Shown here piece after piece: positions 46,939 through 60,610 of a stretch of 64,000 bases of DNA (positions are counted from its first letter, which is position 1; each line of letters begins with the position of its first letter). The translations under genes and the position numbers were made by a program. Under the pieces are notes generated by a model. It worked only from the letters and a program-made list of their open reading frames with translations, was not told the origin of the DNA and ran no database searches. The stretch is taken from NCBI RefSeq assembly GCF_004379255.2, contig NC_056049.1, positions 248,001 to 312,000 of the forward strand. Direction: 5' to 3'. Source of the stretch: Salvia splendens (Eukaryota > Streptophyta > Magnoliopsida > Lamiales > Lamiaceae).

Positions 46939-48588
46939 ATGACATGCTCAAACAATAATGATGCAATCCAAATTATTACAGCTACCAAACAAAATTCCAC
47001 TGTTTCCAATTCTGATCAGCTTAGGACAGTAATCTGCCCTTCATGTGGACATACTGTAAAACTCCAAGATCAGGTTTGTTTATTTCTTTCTTCTGTTATA
47101 ACTGATTGCTTTTTTATGTACTATAATTAATTTGATTTCGTGAAAATTAAAGAGTGGACTTCAAGATTTGCCGGGGCTACCAGCTGGGGTGAAGTTCGAT
47201 CCGTCGGATCAAGAAATTCTAGAGCACTTGGAAGCCAAAGTGTATTCGGATGTGAAGAAGCTGCATCCTTTGATTGATGAGTTCATCCCAACCATCGATG
47301 GTGAAAATGGGATTTGCTATACGCATCCCGAGAAGTTACCCGGTAATCATCTTATCAAACTGACTTTGTGTTTTGTTTTTACAAGTATATAGGTTCATAG
47401 TTTTTGTGTTCATGGCTGTCGCATGTCCGAATTCATTGATGAGTTAATTGGAAACGTTTTTCTTTTAATCATGTAGGTAAATAATTATGTAGAGTATGTA
47501 TGATGGCTTTTAGGTCTTGCTACAAAATATTGAGTCCCATGTGATGTGTTGTCATCAGATGGTGATGGTAGGAGAACAATTTCGAAATATTATTAGGGTA
47601 TTTTAGTATAATAATATGTTACATATATAAATTTTTATAAATATTATTCTCTTCGTTTGTGAGTTTTGTCTTATTTTATTTTTAATTTTACTCTATATAT
47701 TCAGTATATTTCATGTTCATATATACTAGTATTTCATTGTAAAATGAATACTATATCCTTCCATGACCAATAATAGTATTATTTTTCTATTTAGGTCATC
47801 CACATAATTTGTTTCTAATGAAAAAGACTTTATTTTCCACTAATAATATACCATCCATATTTTTTTCTACGTTTCATACTTCACTAATTTTACATTAAAG
47901 TTCACAATGTCTGCTACCAAGACTATTGGTAGTGAACGGAGGGAGTGTATAAAAGTACACTCATGTTCCATTATCTCTTTTCACTAACATTACTTATATC
48001 AGAGTCATCAAAAAGTAGGACATGTAATCTATTTAACTGAGAATTATGAATTTATTCATGCCAGGAGTACGCAAAGAAGGGCAAGTGCGGCACTTCTTCC
48101 ACCGCCCGTCGAAAGCGTACACAACGGGGACACGAAAGCGAAGAAAGGTGCACACAGACGAAGACGGTGGGGAGACCCGATGGCACAAGACAGGCAAGAC
48201 CAGACCCGTCTCGGCAGCCGGCAACGTGAAGGGCTACAAGAAGATCCTTGTCCTCTACACCAACTACGGCCGCCAGAGAAAACCCGAGAAGACGAACTGG
48301 GTGATGCACCAATACCACCTCGGCCACAATCAGGAGGAGAAAGACGGCGAACTCGTCCTCTCTAAAGTCTTCTTTCAGACACAGCCAAGGCAATGCGCCT
48401 CCAAAACCACTAACACGGATTCCTTCGTCTTGAAAAACCAGAGTTTTGTCGACTACTATAATCCTTACACCAACACCACTATTGATAGAGACAGGCCACC
48501 GCAGCTGATTCAGAATATGGTTGTTCATGCTCATGGATCTTCCTCTTTTCATCATATGCCTTCGGAACCAAGCAAAGTAAATAAATAA
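46939..48588 (+). CDS. NAC010: NAC transcription factor, SND2/SND3 (NAC073/NAC010) group (3 exons, 282 aa)
   Basis: Exons 46939-47073, 47153-47342 and 48065-48588 give 849 nt in frame. The N terminus has the Cys pair CPSCGH seen in this subgroup. The NAC domain follows: [20 protein letters not shown] (subdomain A), HPLIDEFI and [10 protein letters not shown], then [31 protein letters not shown] and [10 protein letters not shown]. These are characteristic of SND2/SND3-type proteins, nuclear activators in the secondary cell wall network. The tail is short and Asn/His-rich. Intron 2 carries a MITE. It lies downstream of the receptor kinase in the same orientation, an arrangement recalled from Arabidopsis for HAESA-NAC073 and HSL1-NAC010. 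The exact paralogue is inferred from context. Confidence 0.9.
47751..47945. mobile_element. Stowaway-like MITE within intron 2 of the NAC gene
   Basis: About 195 bp: left end CTATATCCTTCCATGACCAA and right end TTGGTAGTGAACGGAGGGAG are imperfect inverted repeats, with TA on the left and TGTA on the right. The left end is more diverged than the right. Confidence 0.65.
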
Positions 48589-49278
48589 CCATTATATATA
48601 CAAATTATGTAGAGTTGTTGTATTAGGTTTAATACTATTGTGTTTTTGGTTCACACTGATGCAAGTAGAATATGATGATTTACATATTTAGTAGTATAGG
48701 AAGATTTCCTGTGTATGGGTAATCTGCTTTGTAATCTTTTATTTGATAATAATTTAAATAGTATTATGGATATCTAATTTTTCATGTATTATGGATAATC
48801 GGCTTGTAAGCTTTCGTTTCATAATTTAAACAATGGGGTATTATGGAGATCAAGTTTTCCCGTACTAGTATTTTTTTTGTAGCTTATAATGCTCCTTTCC
48901 TTTCTCAGTAACTGCTAGATTATTTAAATTGAAAAAATAGGAAGAGAAGAAAATTTATAGTAGTAAGAATTTGACCCTAAAATCCATAGTCAAACACAAG
49001 ATCACAATATGAAATGTATTGAAGATTTGAAACAGAATCCTATCAAATCCTCAAAAACTCAAACTACAATCCTTCATACCAACCCCAAATTTTACAGCAC
49101 ACCTCAAAAACATTTGACCCTTTATAAAAGCAATGTTCTATAAAAGAAAATCATTTGACCCTAAATAAAAGTTGCCAGATGAAAAGTCTTCATATCCAGA
49201 TACATAATTTCTAGCCTCTCACTGAAACTAATAGTGGCATCTGAATGTTCTAGGAAGTTCACCAATGTACAGAAGGGC
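48589..49278. other. Convergent 3' region between NAC and GBP genes
   Basis: AT-rich sequence expected to hold both 3' UTRs. No further gene is seen. Confidence 0.6.
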
Positions 49279-52200
49279 CTACTCTTGACAAACCGTAGCT
49301 ATGTTTTGTTGAGAACACAATCTCTCATACAAAGCTACGATGTCCTTTTTGTTGGGATTCCTAAGTTGCAACAGCTCAGCACCAAAGTTGTGACTGGTAA
49401 GCTCATGCCTCAATTTCTGTACCGTGAACCTGGTGTAGTCATCCTGATTTATTTTCTGGCTACTGGTTGGCTCGCCACCCCTAAACACCGAGCCACCATC
49501 TTCTGGACTCCCAAACTTCACAGGGCTGTTGGTATTCTTGGTCCTTTTCTTTCCTCTGCTTACTTTGTCGTTTGTGCCCGTATCTTGTACCGAGTCAGCA
49601 CCCATTTCATAATCATCAGTCCTGCCACGTTTAGCACGGGAAGCAGTTCTTGGTCTGCCATCCATTGTTGACTTTTCACCAAATCGAAGAGCAGTTAGTT
49701 CCTGAGAAACTTCATCAAGTTTCCCCTGAGTAGCTTGTAGCTGAACCGATAAGGCTTCAGCCCTGTTATTTGCTTCTGTATGAGCAGCGCATTCACTTTC
49801 CAATAGAGTCTCGAGTACCTGAACGGTGGTCTTTCTCTGGCTGTTATTTGATTGTAAAAGTGAATCGATTTCTTGTTCCTTTTCTCTAATTCTGTCTTCC
49901 AGAGTTTCTACCTTAAACAAGGCATCCCTTTCAGCGGCCCGGTGCCTCTCAACTTCATTAACAATGTCAGCCCTTTGCCTCTCCAAAGTCTCAGCATGCC
50001 TTTCAGCCCTCTCAATCTGTGCCAGTCTTTCCATTGCTACACGCTGGAAATCACTTTTATCTTTCTGGGCAGAAGCTGCTTCGGCTCTGACTTCATCAGC
50101 CAAATCCATTGTCCTTTTAGCTTCCTTTTTCAGCTGCTTTGCACCTTTCCTGAATTTCTTCAAATCTGTCAAACTGAGCTCGATACTTCTGCTCAAGATG
50201 TATTCTTTCTTGTTCCAGACTCCTGGCTTTGCTTTGCGCTGAAAGAGCTGTCTCATTAGCTCCTCCTTCCTTCTCACCTAGTTCCCTGGTTTCAAGCTTT
50301 AATCTTGATGTCTCCAGATCATAGTTCTTAAGCTTTGATTCGGCAGCCTGTAGCCAGCAACGTCAGATAAATAAGTTAGATACTAATATAGATCGAGTTT
50401 CATTAAAGATATGAATCACGGTAGAGATTATAAGACAGGAAAAGGAAGAAACAGCTGCCACAAAGATATTGTAAGCTTCTCTTTTCAGAAATAACAGACA
50501 AGTTGAGAACATGGTCGGTTTTCAGGGCATAAGAGTCAATCCATTTGGCAGGAACTTTAACCGAAATTTGACTGATATAGAGAGCTACTAGTTTAATAAC
50601 TACTTTCTCCGTAAGGCGTTTCTTTTCGGCACGGGATTTAAAAAAGTTTTATTTAGTGAGTTAAATAAAGTAGAGAAAATAAAGTAAGAGAAAGAAGAGA
50701 GAGTAAAGTAAAAGAGGGAATAAAGAAGGCGAGATTAAATGTTTTGTTTTTAGCCAAAAAAAGAAATAACACAAGTAACTTGGGACAATCCAAAATGGAA
50801 TACGACTCAAGTAACTTGGGACGGAGGGAGTATAAACTAAACCAGTACAGTAATACAAATATTAACAAAATTGACAACAGAAGTCGTGAAAGGTGGAACC
50901 TGGAGGACAAAATTGATAACAGAAGTCATGAAAGGTGGAACCTAGCTAAAATTAATGAAATGACTGGTTCTTGTCTAAACCTTACCTTCAATTCCAAACA
51001 CAGAGTTGTCAGACACTGCTCCGCTTCCTCAATCCTTTTGGTTTTCTCCTTCATTTCTTCCTCCTGTTAATAATATTACACATAAAACAAAGTCACATAA
51101 TTTGTCCCAGAATAATGAGATACAAACTAATGTATAAGCCTCCATGTAAAAAACTAAACATATGTATCTAAAGATAGATGAAGATAGGGCAGAGAGAGGA
51201 AATTTCACCTTTTCTGCCAGGGCACAAGAAAATTCTTCTCTTAGAGCAGCTTCTCTTGATTGTGTTTGATTATTTGTGCGTTCTTGGATAGCAGCAGCTT
51301 TCTCTAAGGCATTTTTTGTTTCCCTGACAGCAATATCATATTTACGCTTCCACTCTTCTGCCTCTTCATGAGCAGATTGAGCTTTCTCCTGATCTGCTGC
51401 CAATCTTGCTTCGGCAGCAGAACTTTTGGATCTGAGCACTGCAACTTCAGCGCCAAACTGGTCTTCTTCAGCCTTCTGCTTTGATAAAACCAACTCGTAT
51501 TTCCTTTTCCAATCTGTGCATTCCTGTCTTGCTGTATCAAGTGTTTTTGATAAGTTAGAGGACTTCTCCTCTAAGGAACTATATTTCTTTTGCAAATTGT
51601 TTATACGGCCCATGTAGTCGTCTGAGAGTTTTTCCTTGTCTTTAATAGAATCTTGATAGCGGTTAAGATATTCAGATTTATACTTCTCACTTGCATCCAA
51701 CTGTTTGTTAAGCAATTCTATCTTGTCTTCAATTGAACGGCATTTCAGAGCAAGAGAACTCTTTTCTGCTCCAATAAGGTCAATTTGCTTCTTGATGAAG
51801 TCCAGAAGGGGGCCCTCCAAGCTGGACGATTAAATGAGTAATACTATTAGAACAGAACTTCAGAGTCAACCATCATACATAACAAAGAGTAAAAACACAA
51901 GATACACAAACCTTTGCCGAAGAAAAATAACTACTTTCTGCCACTTCTCTGGTCCATGACAAGTGTCTTCATACTTGCTCAAGAGTCCATCAGGCATCAA
52001 GAACCTGCCAGAACATGAGTATTAGGCCTTGTATGACTGTTTCAATTGAGAATTTGGTTTTATAGTTTCATATATTTTTGCCTCAATCAAGTTAGACATA
52101 GAGTATACTACAGGTTTCTCGTGTTACTTTTTAGTGATAAAAAGACAAAGATGAAAAGGATATTCCCAATGGGAATGAGTGAGAAATATTGCATTTTTTA

Positions 52201-55200
52201 ATAGCATAAAGCAAGAAAATGGTTTGGAAATTAGATAATATCATAATACAAGATCTTAATTACACTAAGAGCTTAAATCTAAAATATAAGCACTAAACTA
52301 GACCATGAAGGATGTTCTCAAAACGAAAGGAAACATCTAGCAACAATGAAAACCTGCCTTTAAAACTGCATCTACTTTTGCACCAGGAGCATGACAAGCT
52401 GTTCTCAACTCCCTTTCCATATTTTCTATGGTACGTGTACATAGCAGATAAGCTTCCCGGAAAGCATCTTTTTTAATATCCTGCAATCAACATGTAATCA
52501 TAATCAACAATAGGCCCCCATAATGGCATTCGGCAATTCGAAAACATAATCAACAACATCCAAATATCTTAATACATCATAAATTTCATTAATTCAGCTC
52601 TAAGATAAATGTATAAAACCTCAAGATGTATTGAAGATCTTTTATGATAAGCTAGGACATGTACCTCAAATGCCTTCTTCAAGAAAGACTGAAGACGATT
52701 TTCATATTTCTGCCTGACTTGGCCAGCACCTACAGCATTATCATTAAATGAGGCCATTGACCTCTGAACTGCATCTTCATGCGCCTCTCTTAGGGCAGCC
52801 TACACAGGTCCGATGTTTAGCGAATGATAGAAATGAAATACACAGCCCCCACAAGAAAAATCAATACTTACTTCTTCAGGAGGTTTGGAACGATTGAAAG
52901 TAGACATATACACTCAGTACTCGTTTCATATGCTCTCTGGCATTCTGCTTCCTTGACACTCTGAATGAAAATATTAAACATAATAAATGAAAAAAAACTA
53001 ATTTGGCAGAAGAAGGTATCCTCTCATTAGGGGAAAAAGATGTCGTGCCACCATAAACTAACTACTCATGCCATGGAAACTCTGTAGTCTGTATTGAACA
53101 TGAAATAGTGGAAGTACATCAAAATCATCATGACTTTTAGAGCAACGAGCAATGTCATTAAACAGCAAGTTGCAGTGTAATATAACATACAATCATGCAT
53201 AAATGTTACAGCATTGACAACTATATATTCATATCATATAAAAGATTATACATAATATAAAAGATCATGACGCATTTCAGTGAAAGCAAATTGCACACAG
53301 ATAAAAATATGTATGCTAACCTGCCACAAGATGCTATTGTAGGCACCGCACCATTATTGAGAGCATCAAGGAATGACTGAGTAATACAAGCAAAAATAGG
53401 TCCTGTCATCACAGTTCCACCCATTTGTTTGGGTCTTGTCCTCTCAAAAACAAATCTTGTAAAAGAATCTAAACCAGATTTGAACTCTGGCCTTAATTTA
53501 TCCAGCTGCAAGATATGGAAAAATATGCATAAGGAAAGAAGAAGAAAGAGCAAAGTCAACCAAGGCTGATGAGATAGCCGCACAAAATAAAATAATAAAA
53601 ATGTGCAAAGTATCAAATAACACTGACAGGAATCTGATCAAGTCGTTGAAGATCATTCTCGTTGCTTAGAGGTCATACAAGAGTGTAGCATTCTCTGTCT
53701 GGAAAAAGATCTCGGATGGATTCTCGAATCTAGTCAAGTATTTCAACCAACAACGGCTCAGCATATTATATATAGACTTCTAGAGCAAAAGAGGGAGTTA
53801 AAATGAAGTTGTTGAAAGGATTAAATCAATACAGTTCTCCAGCTTAAAAATACATATTACAATATCCAACAGCGCATTGACATAGACAAATAAAAGCAAA
53901 TAACCTCATTCTTTGCTGATACATCTCTTCCACCTCCCTGAACCGGCCTCAAAGCAACTTCTAGGTAGTCACATGGCGTAATTCTCTGATTTTCCTCCAC
54001 TAAGTCTAGATAGAAGTCCTGCGCATATGCATTTTGTAACAGTTATAAGTTCTACCAAGAAGAAAAACACCAAAAACATTGTGGCATTGCTGATTCCTAC
54101 AAAGAAGATAAAAAATAGCAATATAGTTGAAAACAAAGCATGTCTGTATTCTAATACTTACCCTCAACAGCCAAACAAAGATTGGAGAGAATTGGCCAAG
54201 CTCTGAAGCTGTACTCCTACCTCCAGATTCCTTAACACGAATATGTTTTGTCATCTCGGTCACAAGAGAGAGGCGATCAAGTGCAGCCTCATCAATTCAG
54301 CCCATCTTAGTCAAAGAACCAGAAGTCAGTATGCTTATTTTCTTGGCATCATATGTCATTTTTCTTAAAACAATTCCATTATGAGATAAAAGGACTTGGC
54401 CCATAAAGAGGATAGATAACAGAATACAAGATAAACATCAATATTCTACTATTAGACATTGAGAGAATGCCTTCAACAAGTATTTACCTGGTTATATATG
54501 AACATACTCGATAAGAGCACAGCCAATGAAAATATTTGTGTACTGTATGTTCCCTGTCAAAAAATAAAGTTCAGAGAGAGATGAGAATACAATATGGGAA
54601 AGATTATGCACAAAACACTGTGCATATCACCAAGAAATAAAAACACATAAGCACTAGGCATAAATCAAAGCAATTATAATAAGCATCATAGGAAGACCAC
54701 CTAATCATGAAAATAATAATTGGTGGCTGTCAAATTGACTAGCAATAAAAGAAACAAAACCTGACCGTTTGGTCATAAGCATCAATTCCTTCTGAGTCCA
54801 AAAGTAAGAGGCTGTATTCAGTTCCATCTAGGGCAGTTCTCCGTATGGGGGCACTCCACAGCCAAAGACCTTTCGTACAAGGACGATGTGTGGAAGCCAC
54901 TTGAAATCCACTGCTCCTCCCAAGAAGCTGCGGAAAAAAAAGTTAAGAAACTACTCAAATAGTATGTATGCTTAAAGTAGCTGTTTCCCAATTCATAACC
55001 TTCTTATTACACAGATGAAAGAGCCAATAAACACAGAAGAAAGAAAAAAAGCTTTGAGCCACTTAATTTTCAAGCTAATTTTTTAAAAGAAAGAAGAACC
55101 ACATTAATTCACCTAAAATGTAACCTTCTTCACTCAGCAAGAACTGAACTAACATAAAATAATCGAGGAACAACATGAACCAATTACTACATAATGAAAG

Positions 55201-55812
55201 AAGCAAGCTATGGTGTTGCATTGAGCAGATAGAGAATAGTCCAGTTTTGTCTTTTTTTCTACCCAAGTCCCAAAATTTCCTCCAGCAGCTATGAGTTCAC
55301 TCAAAACATTAAATTGATACATACACCCCTGCAAAGTAGAAAGCTAAAAGAACTAAAACATTTTTGTTAGTCGTACAGCGCCTAAACTAGTAACAAAACC
55401 CACAGCTCGTCAAGCAATAATCCCAAAACCTGATTTCAATCAAACAGACAATCAAAATCCCTAATGCGCGAGAAAATCCAATCAAGACTTCCAATGAGTC
55501 AGGGTGAAAAATACAAATAGCCTGAAGTTAATACAAACCCTGCCAAACCAATTGTACCTGATTTAGTATAAAGCTCTTGCCTTGACGCGCGCGGCCACAG
55601 ACGGAAACCACCCCAACGGGCTGCTTCACCAGCTGCAGCAGCGCCACCGCCTCTGGATCCATGTGAAACATACCCTTATCATCGGTGTACACAAGGCGGA
55701 TTGGCCTCGCCGGCCCGGCAGACATATTGGGCGAAGCGGCGGGAAGTGGAGTCGGCGGAGAAGCCGAATGCGGAGATTCTGCGGCCGAGCTTAGGCCAAA
55801 TAATCGCCTCAT
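49279..55812 (-). pseudogene. Guanylate-binding protein (large GTPase with coiled-coil tail), multiply inactivated
   Basis: The minus-strand exon series starts MRRLFGLSSA at 55812. The GTPase P-loop is in GRARQGKSFILNQ (donor at 55557) and DSEGIDAY (G3) at about 54800. Later exons give FVFERTRPKQMGGT, then a long coiled coil (51823-51211, 51064-50987, 50350-49279) ending TVQKLRHELTSHNFG...VCQE. From memory the closest family member is Arabidopsis At5g46070. Splice sites remain usable, but the frame is broken: TGA at 54299-54297 (after MG, before IDEA), TGA at 53675-53673 in the TLV-PL motif of the GTPase, one-base losses near 53328 and 52911, an extra GCCTGAT near 51990, and an extra A near 50127. 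Sequencing error is possible for one lesion but not plausible for all. Other genes in the window are clean. Confidence 0.85.
50602..50830. mobile_element. Stowaway-like MITE within a GBP intron
   Basis: Right end GACGGAGGGAG followed by TA at 50831, and a degraded left end CTTTCTCCGTAAGGCG after TA at 50600-50601, surround the family interior AGTAAGAGAAAGAAGAGAGA. About 229 bp. Confidence 0.7.
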
Positions 55813-57759
55813 ATTATCGAACTTTTCCAATGAATTTGTTGATTCTGAGGTGAAATGTGAGAAAACGTATAGCTTCGGTTGCATCTTATTGGGCTTTGCT
55901 TTCTGTTGGGCCTGGGTCTCTTTCTGTAGCCGCAATTGGATATGATGAGTTGGGCTAGTCGGGCTAAGGATACCATACAAAACTGGGCAAGGACAATTTT
56001 TCCATCAGCCTTTTGGTGTTCTTACAAAATTATAAATCAAATTAAATACTAAGTCTGTTTGGTTTTATGTAAATAATAATACTAGCAGTTAATTACTTTC
56101 ATTGTATTTAATAGTATTTGCTAATATTATAATAACAGTCATGATATTTTATTAAATTTGGGGGCTCCAGTTAATTGAGCAATACATATGCCTCTGTTAT
56201 ACTCTTCAGAATCCATTGTTTCTACAAAAAACCTCCAAATTATCCTGGTACGCAAAGAATATAATTAAATTTATATCAATAATGGTCATTTTCATTTAAA
56301 CTTAGTTTATTAATTTTGTTACAACTTTGATCTAGTAATATAAAATCGAAAACATCACACTTATCTGTATAGCTCTCAAATCGAAATTTCAATGTATTAG
56401 ACACCTAATGACATTAGTAGCCAGCCTGTTGATGGAGACGCACTTATGACTATACTTAATTATTTCCTCAATAATAAATTAAAGAGGGTATGTACCTTGA
56501 AGGCGATACATTGAATATGAGTGAATACTAGTCAAGGACTAATACAATTAAATAAAAATAATATCAAATTATTAGATTCATAACAGAATAATACATTGAT
56601 ATATATAATATCGACTAATTAGTTTTAAAGATAAATAGATAAAAGTAATAGGACTAAAAAGATTATCAGGTTAGAACCATTAATCTGGTGCAACAAATGT
56701 AATACCGAATTTAATAGAGTTTTATGTGCGTAATTGACCGATGATGGGGTCAATTGATGATACGCACGAGCTTGGCATCTCCTAGCCATCAATCGCAACT
56801 TATACCCGAGATCAGGGTGGGCACACACCCCCGTGAGGCGCCCACATTGCCAAGTGGCTTGATCATGTTATCTCCCAGATTATGTTAAAAAAGTCATGTA
56901 TGTGTCATATCCTACTACAAGTTCTGCTCTAGATTTTCTTTGTCAGGTATTTCCATAGTTGTACTAACATAGGGTTTTGCTATTCACTTTTCATAATGAA
57001 CTTTACACTAGCTAGTTCAAGGTAGCCTTCTCCATGACTTCCTTCCTTGTCTTGTCCGGTGTCAGCCTTTCTTCTCCGATCACCTTCACCTCAAAGGTAT
57101 ATCAGCGAACCCCGTTCCCACCTGGATTTATAAAAAAACGCATATTGCATGTTAAGATAAACCTTGATTAACCTAAGCAATAAATGCTAACAAGAAGTAG
57201 CTAAGCAACTAGAATCCACTTGCAATTAACCATAGTTAACTCATGAATTGGCTAGTTGTGCACAAGGGCTGCATTTGTGTGATCGTTCCACTATGTTCAT
57301 GCACCACCAATCAGGTTAATCCAAATATTCAAAAGTCATATTGATACATCAAATGTCGTGTTTCATGATTTTCCACTTCTACCCCACCATTTCCTGATAT
57401 TGACATTCAACTCTCTCTCTCTCAAATTTAAAATTCAAAGATATTGTTTAGTTCAATTAGTTTATCAAAATTCTAAAGCCTAAGTTCGAGCTTGAAGAAA
57501 AATTGCAAGCAATAAATGATAATTAATTGTCGGCGCAAATGATATGTTGACATTTACAATGTTATGTTTACGAAAATCACCTCAATTTTATTTGCAATTC
57601 ATCCACGAAAATTAGTTACATTACATCTGAGATGGAGTAAGGCCATTATACCCCACATTTCATGTACGATAATGATGTTACACCAAAAAATTTAGGCTTT
57701 CTCTTCAGTTATAAATTTCCTTCCATTTCCAAAAGTGGTTATATCAAATCATACTTGAA
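55813..57759. other. Intergenic region, GBP promoter side to HD-Zip promoter
   Basis: AT-rich at first. From about 56740 to 57120 it is more GC-balanced with short frames (for example 56625-56828 minus, starting MCAHPDLGYK) that I do not recognise. The last 200 bp should be the HD-Zip promoter and leader. Confidence 0.45.
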
Positions 57760-58194
57760 ATGGATCAATTCAGCTATCCCACATTCAAAAAGAAGCAAAA
57801 GACACACAAGAAACGTATGAACGAGGAGCAATTGCGCTTATTGGAGTCCAATTTCAATTTCAACAACAAACTAGACCCCGAGCACAAGTCGCGCCTCGCG
57901 CTTGAGCTCGGAGTCCCGCCCAGGCAGGTGGCCATATGGTACCAAAACAAGCGGGCGCGCGACAAAATCCACGGGCTAGAGACGGACCACAGGGCCATGC
58001 GGGCGCAGCTCGAGAGGGTGCTGACCGACAACTCGAGGCTTAGGGATGAGATGGAGAGGCTGAGGGAGGAGTTGACTAGGGCCCGAGGCGCGGCCGCCTT
58101 GGGCTCTGGAGACGAGGTTAATATGGAGAAGGATTTGTATGCTTCTTTGGTTCGGGGTGGAGGCCCCTTCGATCGATATGATTTCTTTGGATAG
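57760..58194 (+). CDS. HD-Zip class I transcription factor, ATHB-52-like (144 aa, single exon)
   Basis: A short single-exon protein. Lys-rich start (KKKQKTHKKRMNEEQLRLLE), homeodomain about residues 17-73 with third helix PRQVAIWYQNKRARDK, then a leucine-zipper heptad series L-M-V-L-L beginning at GLETDHRAM. The last 40 residues end FDRYDFFG. HD-Zip I proteins bind CAATNATTG as dimers in the nucleus and act in stress and auxin/ABA-linked growth responses. The third helix has WYQNK where most family members have WFQNR, a variation close to the ATHB-52/54 subgroup. The intronless structure and small size fit that subgroup. Function beyond DNA binding cannot be read here. Confidence 0.85.
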   Translation: MDQFSYPTFKKKQKTHKKRMNEEQLRLLESNFNFNNKLDPEHKSRLALELGVPPRQVAIWYQNKRARDKIHGLETDHRAMRAQLERVLTDNSRLRDEMERLREELTRARGAAALGSGDEVNMEKDLYASLVRGGGPFDRYDFFG

Positions 58195-60610
58195 TTCTTA
58201 ATTGGTACTACTATAACTCTTGCATGTGTAAGTTTTGTTTTTAGTTGTTTTATTATAGTAGGAGTTAATACTTGAGTTTGAATATGTTTTTTGATGGGTT
58301 TTCTATTGTAACAATGTATAATTATGGTAGTAATATATACTTAGACAAGTAGTTAATTTGTTGTGTGGATCAAATGGTTATGTATGTCACTCAATATCAG
58401 AAATTCAGAAGCATAGAAACTAATCAATTATGATTGGTGTTATTGTGGTGTGAAATTGTAAATTTGGAATCAGCGGCTTTGAATATGGTGTATTTTATGC
58501 AAGGTAGGAAAAATTTACAACCAAATGTGGAATGAAATTAATACCATTTCATTCAAACCTTAGAGATTAATATCCTAAATGGTCATTCTTTAACTTTCCT
58601 TTGAGTATCTTGACATATATATACATCTAAACAAGTATGCTAGTTGACGATTAATTGGTAAGACGCTTCGGTTCCTACCTCTCTAATCAATAATATTGAT
58701 GATTTTGAAGAAACATAAATGTGGTGAGTAAAGTTTTGTACTCCTATTTTGTTTTGTAGGGTTCTTGGATGTGATATTATGATGGGAGGCAACACAAGTT
58801 CTGGAGTATTAAAAAAGATTGATGTATCGTGAGTTTTATTAAAAGTGATTGATATGTATTGGAAGGAATTTTTTTCAAAAGATATCTTTACAATTACAAT
58901 TTGTTTAATCAATGGGTCTTAGTTTAGAAAATAATCTTTTAGTTGGGACGTTTAATGTTCTTAAGTTGATAGATATACTATTTTGAACTTCTATATTAGA
59001 GTACAATTTAATTTAAACTTCGAATTTGGGTTTAGGATTATGACTTTATGGTGTACTTTGCATCCCTAAAGGCATAATAATAATAATATTTTGATTAGTA
59101 TTTATTATTTAACTATATTTCATTCTTGCGTTCTCTCTTTATATGTTTGTTTGGGTCTGTGGTTGATTAAGATAACTATGAATTACTACGTATTTTTTTT
59201 TTGGTTTAATTCCTTAATCTATCTGGAGGTGAACATATGTAAATTCAACGGACCCAACAAAATGATAATATGCCAGCAATTATTGATTGTACGGGGAAGT
59301 CTTATGTCATACTACCATTTTTTGTGATTCAGATTTAAATCCATAATTTAACTTGATATAACGTATTCAATTTATATTTTATTCACTAATATCTTACTCA
59401 ATGTGATGTGATAGTTAATGCAACGGACTTATTCAAAGTTGCGACGAAATTTCAAAGTTGGAGTGACGTGTTCGAATATCGAAGTGACGAGATAGTGATT
59501 AGGATTGGATTTGAAATTAAACAAGAATTAACGAATGATTTCGTAAGCAAACCATGAATGGTCGGCATATATAATAGTGTAAAAATAAAATCACGAATTA
59601 ATAATAGTACTAATTAAATTGTATAAATGTTTCGTTGTACTATCTTATACTCTCTCCGGTCCACAAGGTATGCACTTTTTCCTTTTTAGTCAGTCCTACT
59701 AAATCATACACTTTCTAATTTTGAAAAGTCTTTTCTCTCTAATGAGTGTGTGTGATCTATTCTCCATTAATAATATTTTAATTACTTTTATTTTCTATAT
59801 CTCCAGTGCATTAAAACTCGTGCACAATCAAGAGTGGTTATATACGCTTAACGAAGAGATTATTAATTAAATTCGCTCACAGTCAACAAAACTATTATCC
59901 TAAAATATGAAAATATTAGTGAATAAATAAAGTTGGAGTGAGATCCTAAAGTTGACAAGGATTGGAAACGAAAATAAGGATAGATCGCATACCAAAAAAA
60001 CGTGTTTACAGATAGTAGTGCTGTTTTGAAAGTCATGCTAATGATAGTATAGAAGTTAGAACAAGTATAATGATACACCTAGGAAACGTAAGATCATATT
60101 GATTGACTATTAATATTCAACATGAAGTGGCGTAAGCGAATTAAACTACTAATGATATGAAGGATCTGATTATCTGGATGAGTTATAATAATAAAAATAT
60201 TGACCACGTGTATTTAAATAAATCATTATTTTCAGTGAAATCAGCCATTTGACATGTGAAATATGCAAAGTATTGTCATGGTCCAATTTGATTGGCGACT
60301 GCCATAATTGTAAATAAGTTATACTATATGGTACTCTTTTAAAACGTTTGAATGACCTCACCATCTTTAAATTTACAATAAATTATTTATTTATTAGTAC
60401 TTTTTTTAAAAATTAGCATGAAATATGAGTTCACAAGGTAAAACTAAGTGATTATTTTTATCAATTGATTTTCTCCATAATCTTAATTAAAATATATTCT
60501 CAATTAAAAAGCCATCAACAACATTTTCCGAGCTCCATTTCTACTCCAATAATGTTGAGGTAAAGGTTTTAATAAAATAAAGAAGAGAAAAAGAGAAGGG
60601 AGTCGATCCG
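58195..60610. other. AT-rich intergenic region
   Basis: HD-Zip 3' UTR at the left. No gene is supportable; ORFs are short. One degraded MITE lies at 59650. The right end holds the glutaredoxin 3' UTR. Confidence 0.6.
59650..59838. mobile_element. Degenerate Stowaway-like MITE
   Basis: The left end CTCTCTCCGGTCCACAAGG after TA is family-like. The right end (GTGCACAATCAAGAGTGG) is a poor match, so the right boundary is approximate. Confidence 0.45.

Noticed and set aside
48052..48555. 167-aa minus-strand ORF opposite the NAC third exon
   Set aside because: It is the antisense shadow of the NAC domain; no start context or family features of its own.
49279..55812. GBP as a functional gene with extra introns over the lesions
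   Set aside because: Lesions lie inside conserved exons whose flanking splice sites are intact; skipping them would remove GTPase or coiled-coil core.
56625..56828. 67-aa minus-strand ORF starting MCAHPDLGYK
   Set aside because: No family similarity recognised, short, ends in a hydrophobic AT-rich stretch; kept only as part of the spacer.
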